Part shown: positions 43,650 through 55,538 of the stretch, in pieces | Layout: each line of letters opens with the position of its first letter | Position numbering within the stretch: the first letter of the stretch is position 1 | NCBI RefSeq assembly: GCF_900313025.1 | Contig: NZ_OMPQ01000014.1 | Span: 124,003-188,002 of the forward strand | From: Pseudophaeobacter sp. EL27 | GTDB taxonomy: Bacteria > Pseudomonadota > Alphaproteobacteria > Rhodobacterales > Rhodobacteraceae | DNA: 64,000 bases | Direction: 5' to 3' | Position numbers and translations under genes: made by a program | The notes under the pieces: model-generated | Databases searched by the model: none | What the model saw: only the letters and a program-made list of their open reading frames with translations | Told to the model about the DNA's origin: nothing

Positions 43650-44978
43650 ATGAGCCATGTTTTTCCACGTCATACCAAGGCCAATCTGCCCACAGCGGTT
43701 GCTGGCGACGGCTGCTATCTGATCGATTCAGAGGGTAAACGCTATTTTGACGGCTCCGGCGGCGCGGCGGTGTCCTGCCTTGGCCACTCGAACGCGGCGG
43801 TGATTGCAGCCGTACAGGAACAGGTCGGCAAACTGGCCTTTGCCCATACCGGTTTTATGACCTCCGAACCGGCAGAGGCGCTGGCGGATCTGCTGATTGA
43901 ACAGGCCCCAGAAGGGCTGGACCGGGTCTATTTTGTCTCTGGCGGATCAGAGGCAACCGAGGCGGCCATCAAGCTGACGCGGCAATATCATCTGGAGCGC
44001 GGAGAGCCCAAACGTCGCCATCTGATCGCGCGGCGGCAAAGCTATCACGGCAATACACTGGGCGCGCTGGCCGCTGGGGGCAATGCATGGCGTCGGCAGC
44101 AGTTTGACCCGTTGTTGATAGATGTGTCCCATATCGCGCCCTGCTATGAATACGCCGATTGTGGGAGGGGCGAGAGCGCCTTTGATTACGGTCAGCGTGT
44201 CGCCAATGAGCTGGAGACTGAGATCCTGCGTTTGGGGCCAGAGACGGTCATGGGGTTTATCGCCGAGCCAGTTGTCGGGGCCACCTCTGGTGCGGTGCCT
44301 GCGGTGCCGGGATATTTCAAACGCATCCGTGAGATCTGCGACAAATACGGTGTCTTGCTGATACTGGATGAGGTCATGTGTGGCATGGGCCGCACCGGGC
44401 ATCTGTTTGCCTGCGATGCGGAAGGGGTGGCACCTGATATCCTGTGCATGGCCAAGGGGTTGGGCGCAGGGTATCAGCCTATCGGTGCGATGTTGTGCAG
44501 CGCTGATATCTATGGGGCGGTTGCCGGGGGAAGCGGCTTTTTCCAGCATGGCCACACCTATATTGGCCACCCTGTTGCCACCGCAGCCGGGCTTGCGGTT
44601 GTCACAGAGATGCGCAACCGGGATCTGATTTCCAAGTGTCGCGAGAGGGGCGATCAGCTGCAATCGGCGCTGACCGACCGTTTTGCTGATCACCCTCATG
44701 TTGGGGATATTCGCGGGCGCGGCCTGTTCCGCGGCGTTGAACTGGTGGCAGATCGTGAGGGCAAAACCCCCTTTGACCCCACCAAAGGGCTGGCGGCCAA
44801 GGTCAAGCGTGCAGCCTTTGAGGCTGGGTTGATCTGCTATCCGATGTCGGGAACACGTGATGGGCGCCTGGGAGATCACATCCTGTTGGCGCCACCCTTT
44901 ATTATCTCGACAGACCAGATTGGCGAGGTTGTCGACAAGCTGGACTTGGCGATCTCAGCAGCTTTGCAGGCTGAATAG
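43650..44978 (+). CDS. Class III PLP-dependent aminotransferase
   Basis: A 442-residue omega-type aminotransferase: YLIDSEGKRYFDGSGGAAVSCLGH, SGGSEATEAAIKLTRQYHL, the DEVMCGMGRTGHLFAC aspartate region, and PLP lysine in CMAKGLGAGYQPIGAM. The ATG at 43650 has AAAAGGA nine bases upstream; a GTG at 43647 is also in frame. It directly follows the BKACE gene, so a plausible role is making or consuming a beta-keto acid from a beta-amino acid or other omega-amine. The substrate is not readable from sequence. Confidence 0.87.
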   Translation: MSHVFPRHTKANLPTAVAGDGCYLIDSEGKRYFDGSGGAAVSCLGHSNAAVIAAVQEQVGKLAFAHTGFMTSEPAEALADLLIEQAPEGLDRVYFVSGGSEATEAAIKLTRQYHLERGEPKRRHLIARRQSYHGNTLGALAAGGNAWRRQQFDPLLIDVSHIAPCYEYADCGRGESAFDYGQRVANELETEILRLGPETVMGFIAEPVVGATSGAVPAVPGYFKRIREICDKYGVLLILDEVMCGMGRTGHLFACDAEGVAPDILCMAKGLGAGYQPIGAMLCSADIYGAVAGGSGFFQHGHTYIGHPVATAAGLAVVTEMRNRDLISKCRERGDQLQSALTDRFADHPHVGDIRGRGLFRGVELVADREGKTPFDPTKGLAAKVKRAAFEAGLICYPMSGTRDGRLGDHILLAPPFIISTDQIGEVVDKLDLAISAALQAE

Positions 44979-45010
44979 ACCCTTTTCATACATTTCCAAA
45001 GATCGAAAAG

Positions 45011-45035
45011 AGGCCGCGCAGTTTCTGCGCGGCCT
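45011..45035. terminator. Bidirectional terminator between aminotransferase and chemoreceptor genes
   Basis: Ten-base perfect arms (AGGCCGCGCA / TGCGCGGCCT) with a five-base loop, flanked by AAAAG on the left and TTGATTGTT on the right, lying between two convergent genes. Confidence 0.75.
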
Positions 45036-45063
45036 TGATTGTTAGAGGTAGAATTGAATGAGC

Positions 45064-47253
45064 CTAGGCTGCCCAGGTGCCGTCATCAAACATGTCGTCG
45101 TCCTGGAACGGATTGTCCAATTCGGAAGTAGCCTCAGCTTTCGACAACTCCGAAGGGAGCTCGAAATTGGAAACGATCTGAACCAGATTGCTGGCCTCGT
45201 CCCGCAGCATCTGCCCTGACGCGGCGGTTTCTTCCAACATGGCCGCGTTTTGCTGCGCATCACTGTCCATCGCATCGACGCGGCCGTTGACTTGGTTGAT
45301 GCTTTGGGACTGTTCAACAGTGGTTTCGGCGATCTCATTCACTTTATCGACCACCTCTTCGACCATCGTCAGGATCTCTTCCAGTGAGGTTCCGGTCTGA
45401 CCAACCAGTTTGACCCCTTCTGCGACTTCTTTTTCGCTGGTGGTGATGAGGTCGTTGATCTCCTGTGCGGCCTCGGCAGAGCGATGCGCAAGCGAACGCA
45501 CCTCGGAGGCAACAACCGCAAACCCACGCCCGGCTTCGCCCGCCCGCGCTGCCTCCACCCCGGCGTTCAGCGCCAGAAGGCTGGTTTGGAAGGCGACATC
45601 TTCAATCATGCTGATGATTTTGGCGATGGCGCCTGAGGAGGCCTCGATGCGCTGCATGGCCTGGTTGGTCTGCTGAGCAATTTCCTGGGTTGCCCGGGCG
45701 CGATCTTGGGCATTGGAGACGATCGTTCGCGCCTGCTGCGAGCTCTCGGCTGTGCCGGTGACGGTTTTGCCCAAATTCTGCAAGGCGTCGGCGGTTTCGA
45801 CAATGGAGGCCGAGGTGCGTTCGCTGCGCTGAGAGGCATCATCTGCAGCAGCGGCAATCTCGCTAGAGGTATTCTTCAAAAGATCACTGCTGTTGGTCAG
45901 CTGTCCAACCAGACCGCCAAAACTGTTGTTGAGGTTCTCGGTTGCATCGGAAATCTCTTTGAAGATGCCCTTTTGACCCTCAGGCATACGCTTGGTTAGA
46001 TCCCCCTCGCTCAAGGCCGCAAGCGCCGACAACACATCCCCAAGCCCCTGCTGCGCAGCTTCGCCAATGGAGTTTACCCCTTTGCCGAGCTCGGCAAAGG
46101 TGCCGGCACTGTCGTCTGTAGCAATACGGCGGGAGAAATCGCCTTCAGCGCAGGCTGAGATCACCTCAGAGATGTCTTGAGTAAGCTGGTCTTTCTTCAT
46201 TTCTCCCTGACGGAAGATCTCCACAGCACCGCTGATCGACGCGATCTCGCTCAGGCGAGACTTTGGCGGCTCAGCCGTGAAGTCTTGCTGCATGATGCCC
46301 TTCAGGACATGATCCAGTTTACCCAAGGGGCGAGAAATGCTGCGTGCGAGCAAAACTGTCAGGCACAGGAGCAATGCGGTGCCGGCGGCACTGGCGAGCA
46401 GCGAATAGAATTTTGCATCAGCACTGGTAACATGGGCCGTCTCGACAATCGTTTCGAGTTCTTTTTGGGCCGCTTGGTGAATTTCAACAAGGAGCGGCTC
46501 GGCTTCTGCATAGCTGGCCGAGAGCTCTTTGCGCAGCGCTTGCTCTTGCATGCTGACTTCAACATAAGACGAAAACGAGCTCTGATAGGCCTTCAGAAGG
46601 GCTTCGATCTCGCTCCGTTGTGCGGCATCAGCATAATACTCTGCGGGGAAAGCCAGGAACTCTTCGACACGGGCATTCAGCCGATCCAGGTATTTGGTGT
46701 TTTTGCGCATGATGAAGTCTTTTTCATGCCGACGCATCATCAGCATTTTGACGGTCATTTCAGGGCGCCCAATCTCGGACAGACCTTTTTCGATGTTGTG
46801 AACAGCCCCGCGCAACGCGCCCTGAAGCCCGGATTTCTCATCGAGACCCAGTGTATTGTGACTGGCGACCAGGGTGGCAAAACTTTGGTCATAGGACTTT
46901 GCTGCCGCCATAAGTGCTTGCAGAGGCTCAACTTGACCTCGCATGCTATCAAGCAGGGGCATTTCTTCTTCAAGCGAGTGCTCTGTATCATATAGGTGCT
47001 GCATCGCGCTGGCGTGACGATCAACATATTTGGCGTCACGTCGCAGGAGAAAGTCCTTTTCAAAGCGTCGCGCCATGAGGAACTCGATCTCCATTTTGTC
47101 CAGAGACTGGTAGATATGTTCAATGACCAGAACATCTTCCTCCAGCTCATCGCGCATCTCGTGTGTGTAGTAAGAGAATCCAGCAAGTCCAAACATGACA
47201 GCACCGGCCATCATGATGAAGAAGAGGAAGACAAAGTTAACTGAAGCTTTCAT
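45064..47253 (-). CDS. Methyl-accepting chemotaxis protein with HBM sensor domain
   Basis: A 729-residue transmembrane chemoreceptor. TM1 lies at about residues 7-28 and TM2 at about 282-303. The periplasmic part between them has two internal repeats with [18 protein letters not shown] (62-79) and [18 protein letters not shown] (174-191), the signature of the helical bimodular (HBM) domain. HAMP segments follow ([15 protein letters not shown] and [16 protein letters not shown]), then an MCP signalling domain with the hairpin-tip [24 protein letters not shown] receptors sense small carboxylates in known cases; the ligand here is unknown. Confidence 0.92.
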   Translation of the reverse strand: MKASVNFVFLFFIMMAGAVMFGLAGFSYYTHEMRDELEEDVLVIEHIYQSLDKMEIEFLMARRFEKDFLLRRDAKYVDRHASAMQHLYDTEHSLEEEMPLLDSMRGQVEPLQALMAAAKSYDQSFATLVASHNTLGLDEKSGLQGALRGAVHNIEKGLSEIGRPEMTVKMLMMRRHEKDFIMRKNTKYLDRLNARVEEFLAFPAEYYADAAQRSEIEALLKAYQSSFSSYVEVSMQEQALRKELSASYAEAEPLLVEIHQAAQKELETIVETAHVTSADAKFYSLLASAAGTALLLCLTVLLARSISRPLGKLDHVLKGIMQQDFTAEPPKSRLSEIASISGAVEIFRQGEMKKDQLTQDISEVISACAEGDFSRRIATDDSAGTFAELGKGVNSIGEAAQQGLGDVLSALAALSEGDLTKRMPEGQKGIFKEISDATENLNNSFGGLVGQLTNSSDLLKNTSSEIAAAADDASQRSERTSASIVETADALQNLGKTVTGTAESSQQARTIVSNAQDRARATQEIAQQTNQAMQRIEASSGAIAKIISMIEDVAFQTSLLALNAGVEAARAGEAGRGFAVVASEVRSLAHRSAEAAQEINDLITTSEKEVAEGVKLVGQTGTSLEEILTMVEEVVDKVNEIAETTVEQSQSINQVNGRVDAMDSDAQQNAAMLEETAASGQMLRDEASNLVQIVSNFELPSELSKAEATSELDNPFQDDDMFDDGTWAA

Positions 47254-47605
47254 GGTGTTGCACTCGTCAGTAGGAAAATCTGTTCAGCGCTTAAGATGAG
47301 GGGGAAAGGTTAATTTGGCATGCGGCCTTCTGGAAACGGGGCAGAGCCTTCGGAGAGCTGGCCTGGTGACAAACTGTTGTCAGGCAAGAAATATTCTCAG
47401 AATGATACTTATTGAAGCCGCGACTTTCACCTATCGGTTGATGTTAACTATCCTGGGTTGCCTTGTTGCGAGGGTGGGACTCCAAAAAGGCGCATTTGTG
47501 ACGGTGGGTATTGGGGAGAATTGTAACTACTTTGCACAAAGGCCTGCCAAGAATTGACAGGCCTCCGTAGCATTTTGGTGTTTTTCGTTGTCTGGAACGG
47601 CTGTT
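47254..47605. other. Intergenic region between chemoreceptor and katG
   Basis: I see no convincing gene in this 352-base stretch. It contains the chemoreceptor promoter at its left end and, at 47540-47564, a hairpin with arms AGGCCTG/CAGGCCT that could end transcription of katG on the minus strand. The region is more AT-rich than its surroundings. Confidence 0.6.
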
Positions 47606-50124
<2,519 letters not shown>

Positions 50125-51693
50125 TTAGAACCGGGGAAGCAATTGCTCGATGCGATCACAGATCTGGAAATAGCTGGTCGCGCCTCTAAAGTCAGAGGCC
50201 AGAACCTGTTTCAGACCGATGCCGTCGAACCTTGCTGAGCCGTTGATAAGACGAGATAAAAAGGCATGGATGTTGCGATCATCGGCAGCCGAAATCCGTT
50301 GGGCTATCGCCTCATCCAGGAAGACGCCCTGAAAATTGGGATCGTAGTCCAACAGCGCGGGATAGAGCCGGTTTTGCCAGATTTCATGGCCAATATTGTA
50401 GCGGCGGGACCTGCTGGATGAGAGATCCGCTGCGGGCAGGCGCCCATTTGGCAAGATACGCACCATGGGGACGATCTGGGCACCAAAGGTGCTTGTTTCA
50501 TGGCGCTCCAGGCGGGCGATCTGTTGCGGTTGGGGGGCGGAGCTATCAGCCCAATGTTGAGGATGCGGCCAGAGGGGCGAGGGCGTGGCCTCGTCGGCGT
50601 TATGGGAAAACGTAGCCTGGGCTTTTTGGTGATGGGTGAGCACAGCGCTTTGGCTGTTTTGAATCAGAAGATCCTCAAAACTGGCCAGCCGCAGCTTCAG
50701 TTTCTCAAAAATGGGCTCTATCTCGCAGGCGATAACGGCCTGCTTGTTGCGACCAGTGGCCTTGGAGGATGTAATTTGTCCGCCAATCTCGCCGCCAATC
50801 TGCAAAGCCACGGCATCGCCGGAGGTGGTGGAAACCCAGGCGGAACCGCTGTCGCCGGCGAAAGAGGCCCTGCCACTATCAACTGGGACATCGTCGTCAT
50901 AGACTAGGTTAAGCCCCTCGATGTCGCGATACTCCAACATGCCAGGGCGCGTTTCATATTGTAGGCGATACAGCCCTCGACCATCGACCCGGGCCTGAGC
51001 GCTGTTGGGGGAATGCGAGGTCTTGTTCAGAAGTTCACCAAGTTCGGCGGATCGGGTGCTGCTGATAGAATCAAACCCACCAAATTGCAGGGGCAACCAA
51101 GGCTGGTCTGGCAAAAGCTCGGCCAGAGCCGCATCGCCGCTGCGATCCAGCATCCAACGCTTCAGATTGGCAATGTGATTGCGGGGATCAAATTCATCAT
51201 TACGCTCCTCCACCTGCATTATCGGATCATTGCAGCGCGCTCTTGGGCCGGCCAGAACATGCCAGTTTGACAAAATGCCTGGCTTGCCGGTGGTTTTATC
51301 GATGACCACCAGACCAATTGTTCCTGCCCCTTCACCTGATCTCCCACAGGACAGCCCGCCCATGGTAAAGGGTTGCCGCGCGGTTGAACGACGCGCCGCA
51401 CCGGGCTCCAGTGAGGGTTGATAGGCGGCCTCGATCACATCAAGTGCAATGCCATCGACATGTGTTGGCAACACCTGCGAGGGGAGTAGGGCGTCAATGG
51501 GCAATTTGCGCTGCACATGCAGGCGCAGACAGATATCCTTGGTTCGTTGCCCGTGTTGCCAGCGGTACCCGATGTCGACGCCGCAGAAATTAGAACGATT
51601 GGCGAAGGCCTGATAGGCCTTGTGCAGGGCATTTTTCATATCCGCAGGCAAAGCTGTTTTGCCGATTGTGTCAGCTGTATGCAGGTCAGCCAT
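50125..51693 (-). CDS. Uncharacterised trypsin-like serine peptidase-fold protein
   Basis: I do not recognise a named family. The 522-residue protein contains a full chymotrypsin-fold triad: His145 in LSNWHVLAGP, Asp187 in RSGDAALAEL and Ser282 in the classic FAGDSGSAWV. An N-terminal region of about 110 residues (with DICLRLHVQRKLP) and a C-terminal region of about 180 residues (ending FRGATSYFQICDRIEQLLPRF) flank it. No signal peptide is visible. Before the C-terminal domain there is a His/Gln/Pro-rich linker. It lies next to a truncated adhesin gene in a divergent arrangement, in a stretch that looks accessory. Function is unknown. Confidence 0.7.
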   Translation of the reverse strand: MADLHTADTIGKTALPADMKNALHKAYQAFANRSNFCGVDIGYRWQHGQRTKDICLRLHVQRKLPIDALLPSQVLPTHVDGIALDVIEAAYQPSLEPGAARRSTARQPFTMGGLSCGRSGEGAGTIGLVVIDKTTGKPGILSNWHVLAGPRARCNDPIMQVEERNDEFDPRNHIANLKRWMLDRSGDAALAELLPDQPWLPLQFGGFDSISSTRSAELGELLNKTSHSPNSAQARVDGRGLYRLQYETRPGMLEYRDIEGLNLVYDDDVPVDSGRASFAGDSGSAWVSTTSGDAVALQIGGEIGGQITSSKATGRNKQAVIACEIEPIFEKLKLRLASFEDLLIQNSQSAVLTHHQKAQATFSHNADEATPSPLWPHPQHWADSSAPQPQQIARLERHETSTFGAQIVPMVRILPNGRLPAADLSSSRSRRYNIGHEIWQNRLYPALLDYDPNFQGVFLDEAIAQRISAADDRNIHAFLSRLINGSARFDGIGLKQVLASDFRGATSYFQICDRIEQLLPRF

Positions 51694-53184
51694 ATCTCTC
51701 TCCCGATTTCACCCTATTGGTGCTTTGGAGAGAGCGTAAATGCAGCCTGTGAAAGCTGCGTGATTTTGCAAATCACAGACCGGAAAGCAGGTGTAGAGGT
51801 CACCGGCGCCTCGGCGGCTCTCTCGGCGGCCTCAGCTGTGACGGATGCCTCGGGTCTGGCCTCGGTGACGGCAACGGCCAATGCGACGGCGGGGGGGTAT
51901 AATGTCACCGCCTCCAGCACCGGTCTGACCTCTGTGACATTTGGGCTGACCAATTTGGATGTCGTGGCCCCCACTGTAACACTGACAACAAGTGCAACAT
52001 CGGTTTCACCGGGAGAGAGTTTTGACGTCACCGCGACCTTCTCTGAGACTGTGACCGGGTTTTCCATCGTTGATGTCTTGGTCAACAATGGCTCGGCCAT
52101 TGCGCTTTCCGGGAGTGGGGCTCTCTACACGATCACTGTTCAACCTTCGGGCGCTGGTGATATTGGCATCTCAATTGTGGCTGGGGGGGCACAGGATGTT
52201 TCGGGCAACGGCAACCTCGCTTCGGGTGCCATCGCCGTCCAAAGCACCACAATAGAAGAGACCAGCCAGCTCATTGGTCAGTTCATGAATACGCGCGCAA
52301 CCCAGTTGATCAGCCATCAACCTGATCTGACCGGATTTTTGTCTGGTAACGGAGCTGTGCAAGGGCAGGGGCAGTTTAATCTGGCAGTGACCCGTGGGCA
52401 GGGGAACTTTGATATCTCGACCAAACCGGGGTCGCGTGTCTGGACCCGGTTACAAGGCGCTATCAGCCATGAGGGGACCAGCGATAGTGCTTATGTTTTT
52501 GGCGCTATTGGCAGTCACTTTGCGGTAAATAGAAACCTGCTGGTTGGTGCAATGTTGCAGCTCGACTATCTGGATCAGGACGATGGTGCGGCGAGTGTCA
52601 AAGGTAAGGGCTGGTTGATTGGCCCCTATTTTGTCACCAAGTTCCCTGATCACGACATCTTTGTTGAGGGGCGGTTGCTTTATGGTGAAAGCTCAAACGA
52701 TGTCTCCCCCTTTGGCACCTATACCGACAAGGTTGAGACTGAGCGCCTGCTGGCCATGTTGAAGGTTTCAGGTTCGATGCTTTACGGCAAAACCACCCTG
52801 ATTCCGAACGTGAAGCTTACCTATACGACTGATGATCAGCAGGCCTATCGCGACAGTCTTGGCAATCTCATCCCAAGCCAGGGAGTGGCCTGGGGGCAGA
52901 TTGAACTGGGGCTTGATTTTGAGAAGCCGCTTGAGACCCGCCGCAACACTGGTGAGTTGCTGCTGTTTGGTGGAATCAGTGCAATTGGCAGCTATCTGGA
53001 AAACTCTGGTGGTGCGCTAGCGGTCTCGTCAGAGGTGGAGGGCGCGCGTGCGCGGGCTGAACTGGGGCTAAGCTATAAATTCGCTGATCAGGGCGTTTTT
53101 CAGGTTGAGACCTTTTATGACGGGCTCGGCATGAGCGGCTATGAGAGCTATGGGCTCCAGGTTGGGCTTGATCTCAAGTTCTAG
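51682..53184 (+). pseudogene. 3' remnant of a large adhesin: Ig-like repeats plus autotransporter beta-barrel
   Basis: From about 51770 the frame reads the end of one bacterial Ig-like repeat (TDASGLASVTATANATAGGYNVTASS, FGLTNLD), a second Ig-like repeat (VAPTVTLTTSATSVSPGESFDVTATFSE), a linker, and a C-terminal outer-membrane barrel of about 290 residues ending in aromatic GLQVGLDLKF. Large adhesins carry many such repeats and a signal peptide, both missing here; upstream is the divergent peptidase gene. The first 25 codons have no similarity. I infer a 5' deletion; a short expressed version starting at 51682 is conceivable but lacks an export signal. Confidence 0.65.
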
Positions 53185-53382
53185 GCTCTGGTTCTTAGCA
53201 ACAGTGAAAAGGTGCCCCTCCTAAGGGGGTGCCCTTTTTGCAAGAAAGGGCGGGGATTTCATAGTGCTCAGTACTGCAGAGAAATAACAGCCTGTTGGGG
53301 CGGTGCTTGTGTACATTGAACCCAAACAAGCGGCCAGAAACCGCGTACAGGGTTTCATGTTGTGCAAATTTCAAGAGGGATT

Positions 53383-53458
53383 TGGTGGAGCCTAGGAGGA
53401 TCGAACTCCTGACCTCCTGCATGCCATGCAGGCGCTCTCCCAGCTGAGCTAAGGCCCC
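53383..53458 (-). tRNA. tRNA-Ala (GGC anticodon)
   Basis: Reading the minus strand, the 76 bases start with GGGGCCT and end with AGGCTCC-A-CCA, with the terminal CCA encoded. The acceptor stem contains the G3-U70 pair that identifies alanine tRNA. The anticodon arm is CCTGC-ATGGCAT-GCAGG, giving anticodon GGC. The T-arm GTTCGATC and D-arm TTAGCTCAGCTGGGAGAGC are canonical. Confidence 0.97.
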
Positions 53459-53685
53459 AAATCACACCGTTGCAACGTCCTGGCCATATGGCCGCTCCGT
53501 GTCGCGGTGTGAGGGTGATTTAAGGGACGATGCAGCAGGTCGCAAGTGGAAAATGCACCATCGTCGTGAGTTTTTTTGTCAGACGGTTTTACACCGGTTT
53601 TGACAGGCCTTTTACCAGCGCCGCCAGCCTGATCCCCAGGCAGCCATAGGGCTGCTTGGGAGAGCTAAAATCACATGAGGTGATT

Positions 53686-54012
53686 TTAGGAGTCGTCGTC
53701 TTCCGATGCGACATCCGCGATCTCTTCGAGAGGTACGGTATCGGTGTCATCGTCATCGTCCAGAACGTCATCGCCCAGATCCAGATCGACATCTTCGTCA
53801 TCTTCCAGAACGTCGCTGTCATCTGCGTCGTTTTCTTTGGCTTTGGCGCTTGCTGCATCCGCGGCATCGGCTTCGATCATCCGGCTTTTGCCGGTGCTCA
53901 GCTCGACCACTTCGCCCGTGTAGGGGCTGACGATCGGATTTTTGTTTAGGTCATAAAACCGCTTGCCGGTGGTTGGGCAGACGCGCTTTACGCCCCATTC
54001 TTCGTTGGGCAT
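53686..54012 (-). CDS. TIGR02300 family protein (FYDLN acidic protein)
   Basis: A 108-residue protein with the conserved N-terminal zinc-ribbon-like start EWGVKRVCPTTGKRFYDLNKNPIVSPYTGE, which gives the family its name, followed by a tail almost entirely of Asp, Glu and Ala from about residue 50. The family is widespread in Alphaproteobacteria and its function is unknown. It is divergent from the metallopeptidase gene, 100 bases away. Confidence 0.9.
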   Translation of the reverse strand: MPNEEWGVKRVCPTTGKRFYDLNKNPIVSPYTGEVVELSTGKSRMIEADAADAASAKAKENDADDSDVLEDDEDVDLDLGDDVLDDDDDTDTVPLEEIADVASEDDDS

Positions 54013-54112
54013 GTGGGTCCCCTTGATTTACTGGTGAGTCGTATCGACGATTCAGTTGCCTTGCCATATGAGGTGAGCACTGTCAAAGCCTTTGCCATGA
54101 AGGGGCGCCGCC

Positions 54113-54802
54113 ATGAGCGCATATCACCTGCCAGGAAGCCCGCCGGTTCCTCTTGTCTTGCGCCGTTCAGCGCGGGCCAAACGGATCAGTCTGCGGATTT
54201 CTGCCTTGGACGGGCGGGTCACCCTGACCCTGCCTGCCCGGTTGCCTGCGCGTGAGGCCCTGGACTTTGCCGCCGAGAAGGAAGATTGGATTCGCGATCA
54301 CCTGGCGCGCCACCCAGAAGTGGTTGAGGTCGGCTTTGGCACGAAACTTCCTGTCGACGGACGGCAGCGGGAAGTCGTCGCAGGACCAAAGCGCGGTGTG
54401 CGGCTGGAGCCAGAGACGATTGAGGTTGGCGGGGATAAGCCGGCACGGTCGTTGGAGCGATACCTGAAGGAATTGGCGCGTGATCGGCTGGCCGCCGCCT
54501 CAGATCACTATGCGGCCCAGGTGGGGCGCTCCTATGCCAAGCTCAGCCTGCGCGATCCCCGTTCGCGCTGGGGATCTTGTTCTTCGGCAGGGACTTTGAT
54601 GTATTCCTGGCGGCTGATCCTGGCCCCCACCGAAGTCCTGTCCTATGTGGCCGCGCATGAGGTGGCACATTTGGTCGAGATGAACCATTCCGCAGATTTC
54701 TGGGCCGTGGTTGCGCAGCTTTATGGCGACAGTTCTGGACCACGCCAATGGCTGCGCAGCGAAGGCAGCGGGCTGCACCGCTATCGGTTTGCCCCCCGTT
54801 AG
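54113..54802 (+). CDS. YgjP-like zinc metallopeptidase (DUF45, M48-related)
   Basis: A 229-residue cytoplasmic protein. The zinc motif HEVAHLVEMNHSADFW (HExxH with a downstream histidine) lies near residue 180, preceded by the family signature SRWGSCSSAGTLMYSWRLILAP. The N-terminal half has the LRRSARAKRISLRISALDG strand pattern of this family. YgjP-type proteins are predicted peptidases with no established substrate. It stands divergent from the FYDLN gene. Confidence 0.88.
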   Translation: MSAYHLPGSPPVPLVLRRSARAKRISLRISALDGRVTLTLPARLPAREALDFAAEKEDWIRDHLARHPEVVEVGFGTKLPVDGRQREVVAGPKRGVRLEPETIEVGGDKPARSLERYLKELARDRLAAASDHYAAQVGRSYAKLSLRDPRSRWGSCSSAGTLMYSWRLILAPTEVLSYVAAHEVAHLVEMNHSADFWAVVAQLYGDSSGPRQWLRSEGSGLHRYRFAPR

Positions 54803-54872
54803 AGGCGCAATACGGGCTGCGTGACAATTTCTGCTGTTGACCAAGGGTGGGTTTGTGATCACAGCATAGGCC

Positions 54873-55538
54873 ATGTCTATTTCTGCCAAACCCACCGCTT
54901 CACCCTCCTCCGATACCACGGCCTCGGCGCATGATCGGGTGTACCGCGCGCTGCGGGCGCGGATCATGTACGGCGATATTGCTCCTGGTGAAGCCCTGAC
55001 ACTGCGCGGTATTGGCCGCGAATTTGGTGTGTCGATGACCCCGGCGCGGGAATCCCTGCGGCGTCTGGTGGCTGAAGGGGCTTTGTCGCTGTCCTCTTCG
55101 GGACGGGTTACAACGCCAGAGCTCAGCAATGAGCGGATAGAAGAGCTGGCAGCCCTGCGGGCTTTGCTGGAGGTGGAGCTGTCCAGCCGGGCGCTGCCGC
55201 GGGCGCATATGGCGCTGATTGATCGGTTGCACAGCATCAATGTGACCATCGCCGAGATGGTCTCGAAACGCGATGCAGTTGGCTATATCCGCACCAATCT
55301 GGAATTTCACCGCACACTTTACCTGCGTGCCCAGGCACCAGCGATGCTGGCCATGGCAGAAACCGTCTGGCTACAGCTGGGTCCAACCATGCGCGCCCTC
55401 TATGGACGTCTGCGGCGCACTGACCCGCCGCAGAACCACCGCCTGATTATCGCCGCCCTAAAGGCTGGAGATGAGCCGGGTCTGCGTCTGGCGGTCAGGT
55501 CTGATGTGACGCAGGGGCTTAGACTGTTAGTGGTATGA
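54873..55538 (+). CDS. GntR family transcriptional regulator (FadR/FCD type)
   Basis: A 221-residue regulator: the N-terminal winged helix is AHDRVYRALRARIMYGDIAPGEALTLRGIGREFGVSMTPARESLRRLVAEGAL, and the helical C-terminal FCD domain begins at NERIEELAALRALLEVELS and includes the metal/ligand histidines in EFHRTLYLRA and NHRLIIAALKAGD. It overlaps the start of the following GNAT gene by four bases. Effector and targets are not evident. Confidence 0.88.
   Translation: MSISAKPTASPSSDTTASAHDRVYRALRARIMYGDIAPGEALTLRGIGREFGVSMTPARESLRRLVAEGALSLSSSGRVTTPELSNERIEELAALRALLEVELSSRALPRAHMALIDRLHSINVTIAEMVSKRDAVGYIRTNLEFHRTLYLRAQAPAMLAMAETVWLQLGPTMRALYGRLRRTDPPQNHRLIIAALKAGDEPGLRLAVRSDVTQGLRLLVV

Noticed and set aside
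46177-46995. 272-codon plus-strand frame opposite the chemoreceptor
   Set aside because: Antisense to the HBM and HAMP coding region; composition follows the opposite strand.
51517-51681. Upstream extension of the adhesin frame
   Set aside because: It is antisense to the N-terminus of the peptidase gene and has no Ig-like or signal features.
53231-53251. Hairpin GCCCTTT/AAAGGGC after the adhesin remnant as a terminator
   Set aside because: No T-tract follows the stem and the seven-base arms are weak, so it was not listed.
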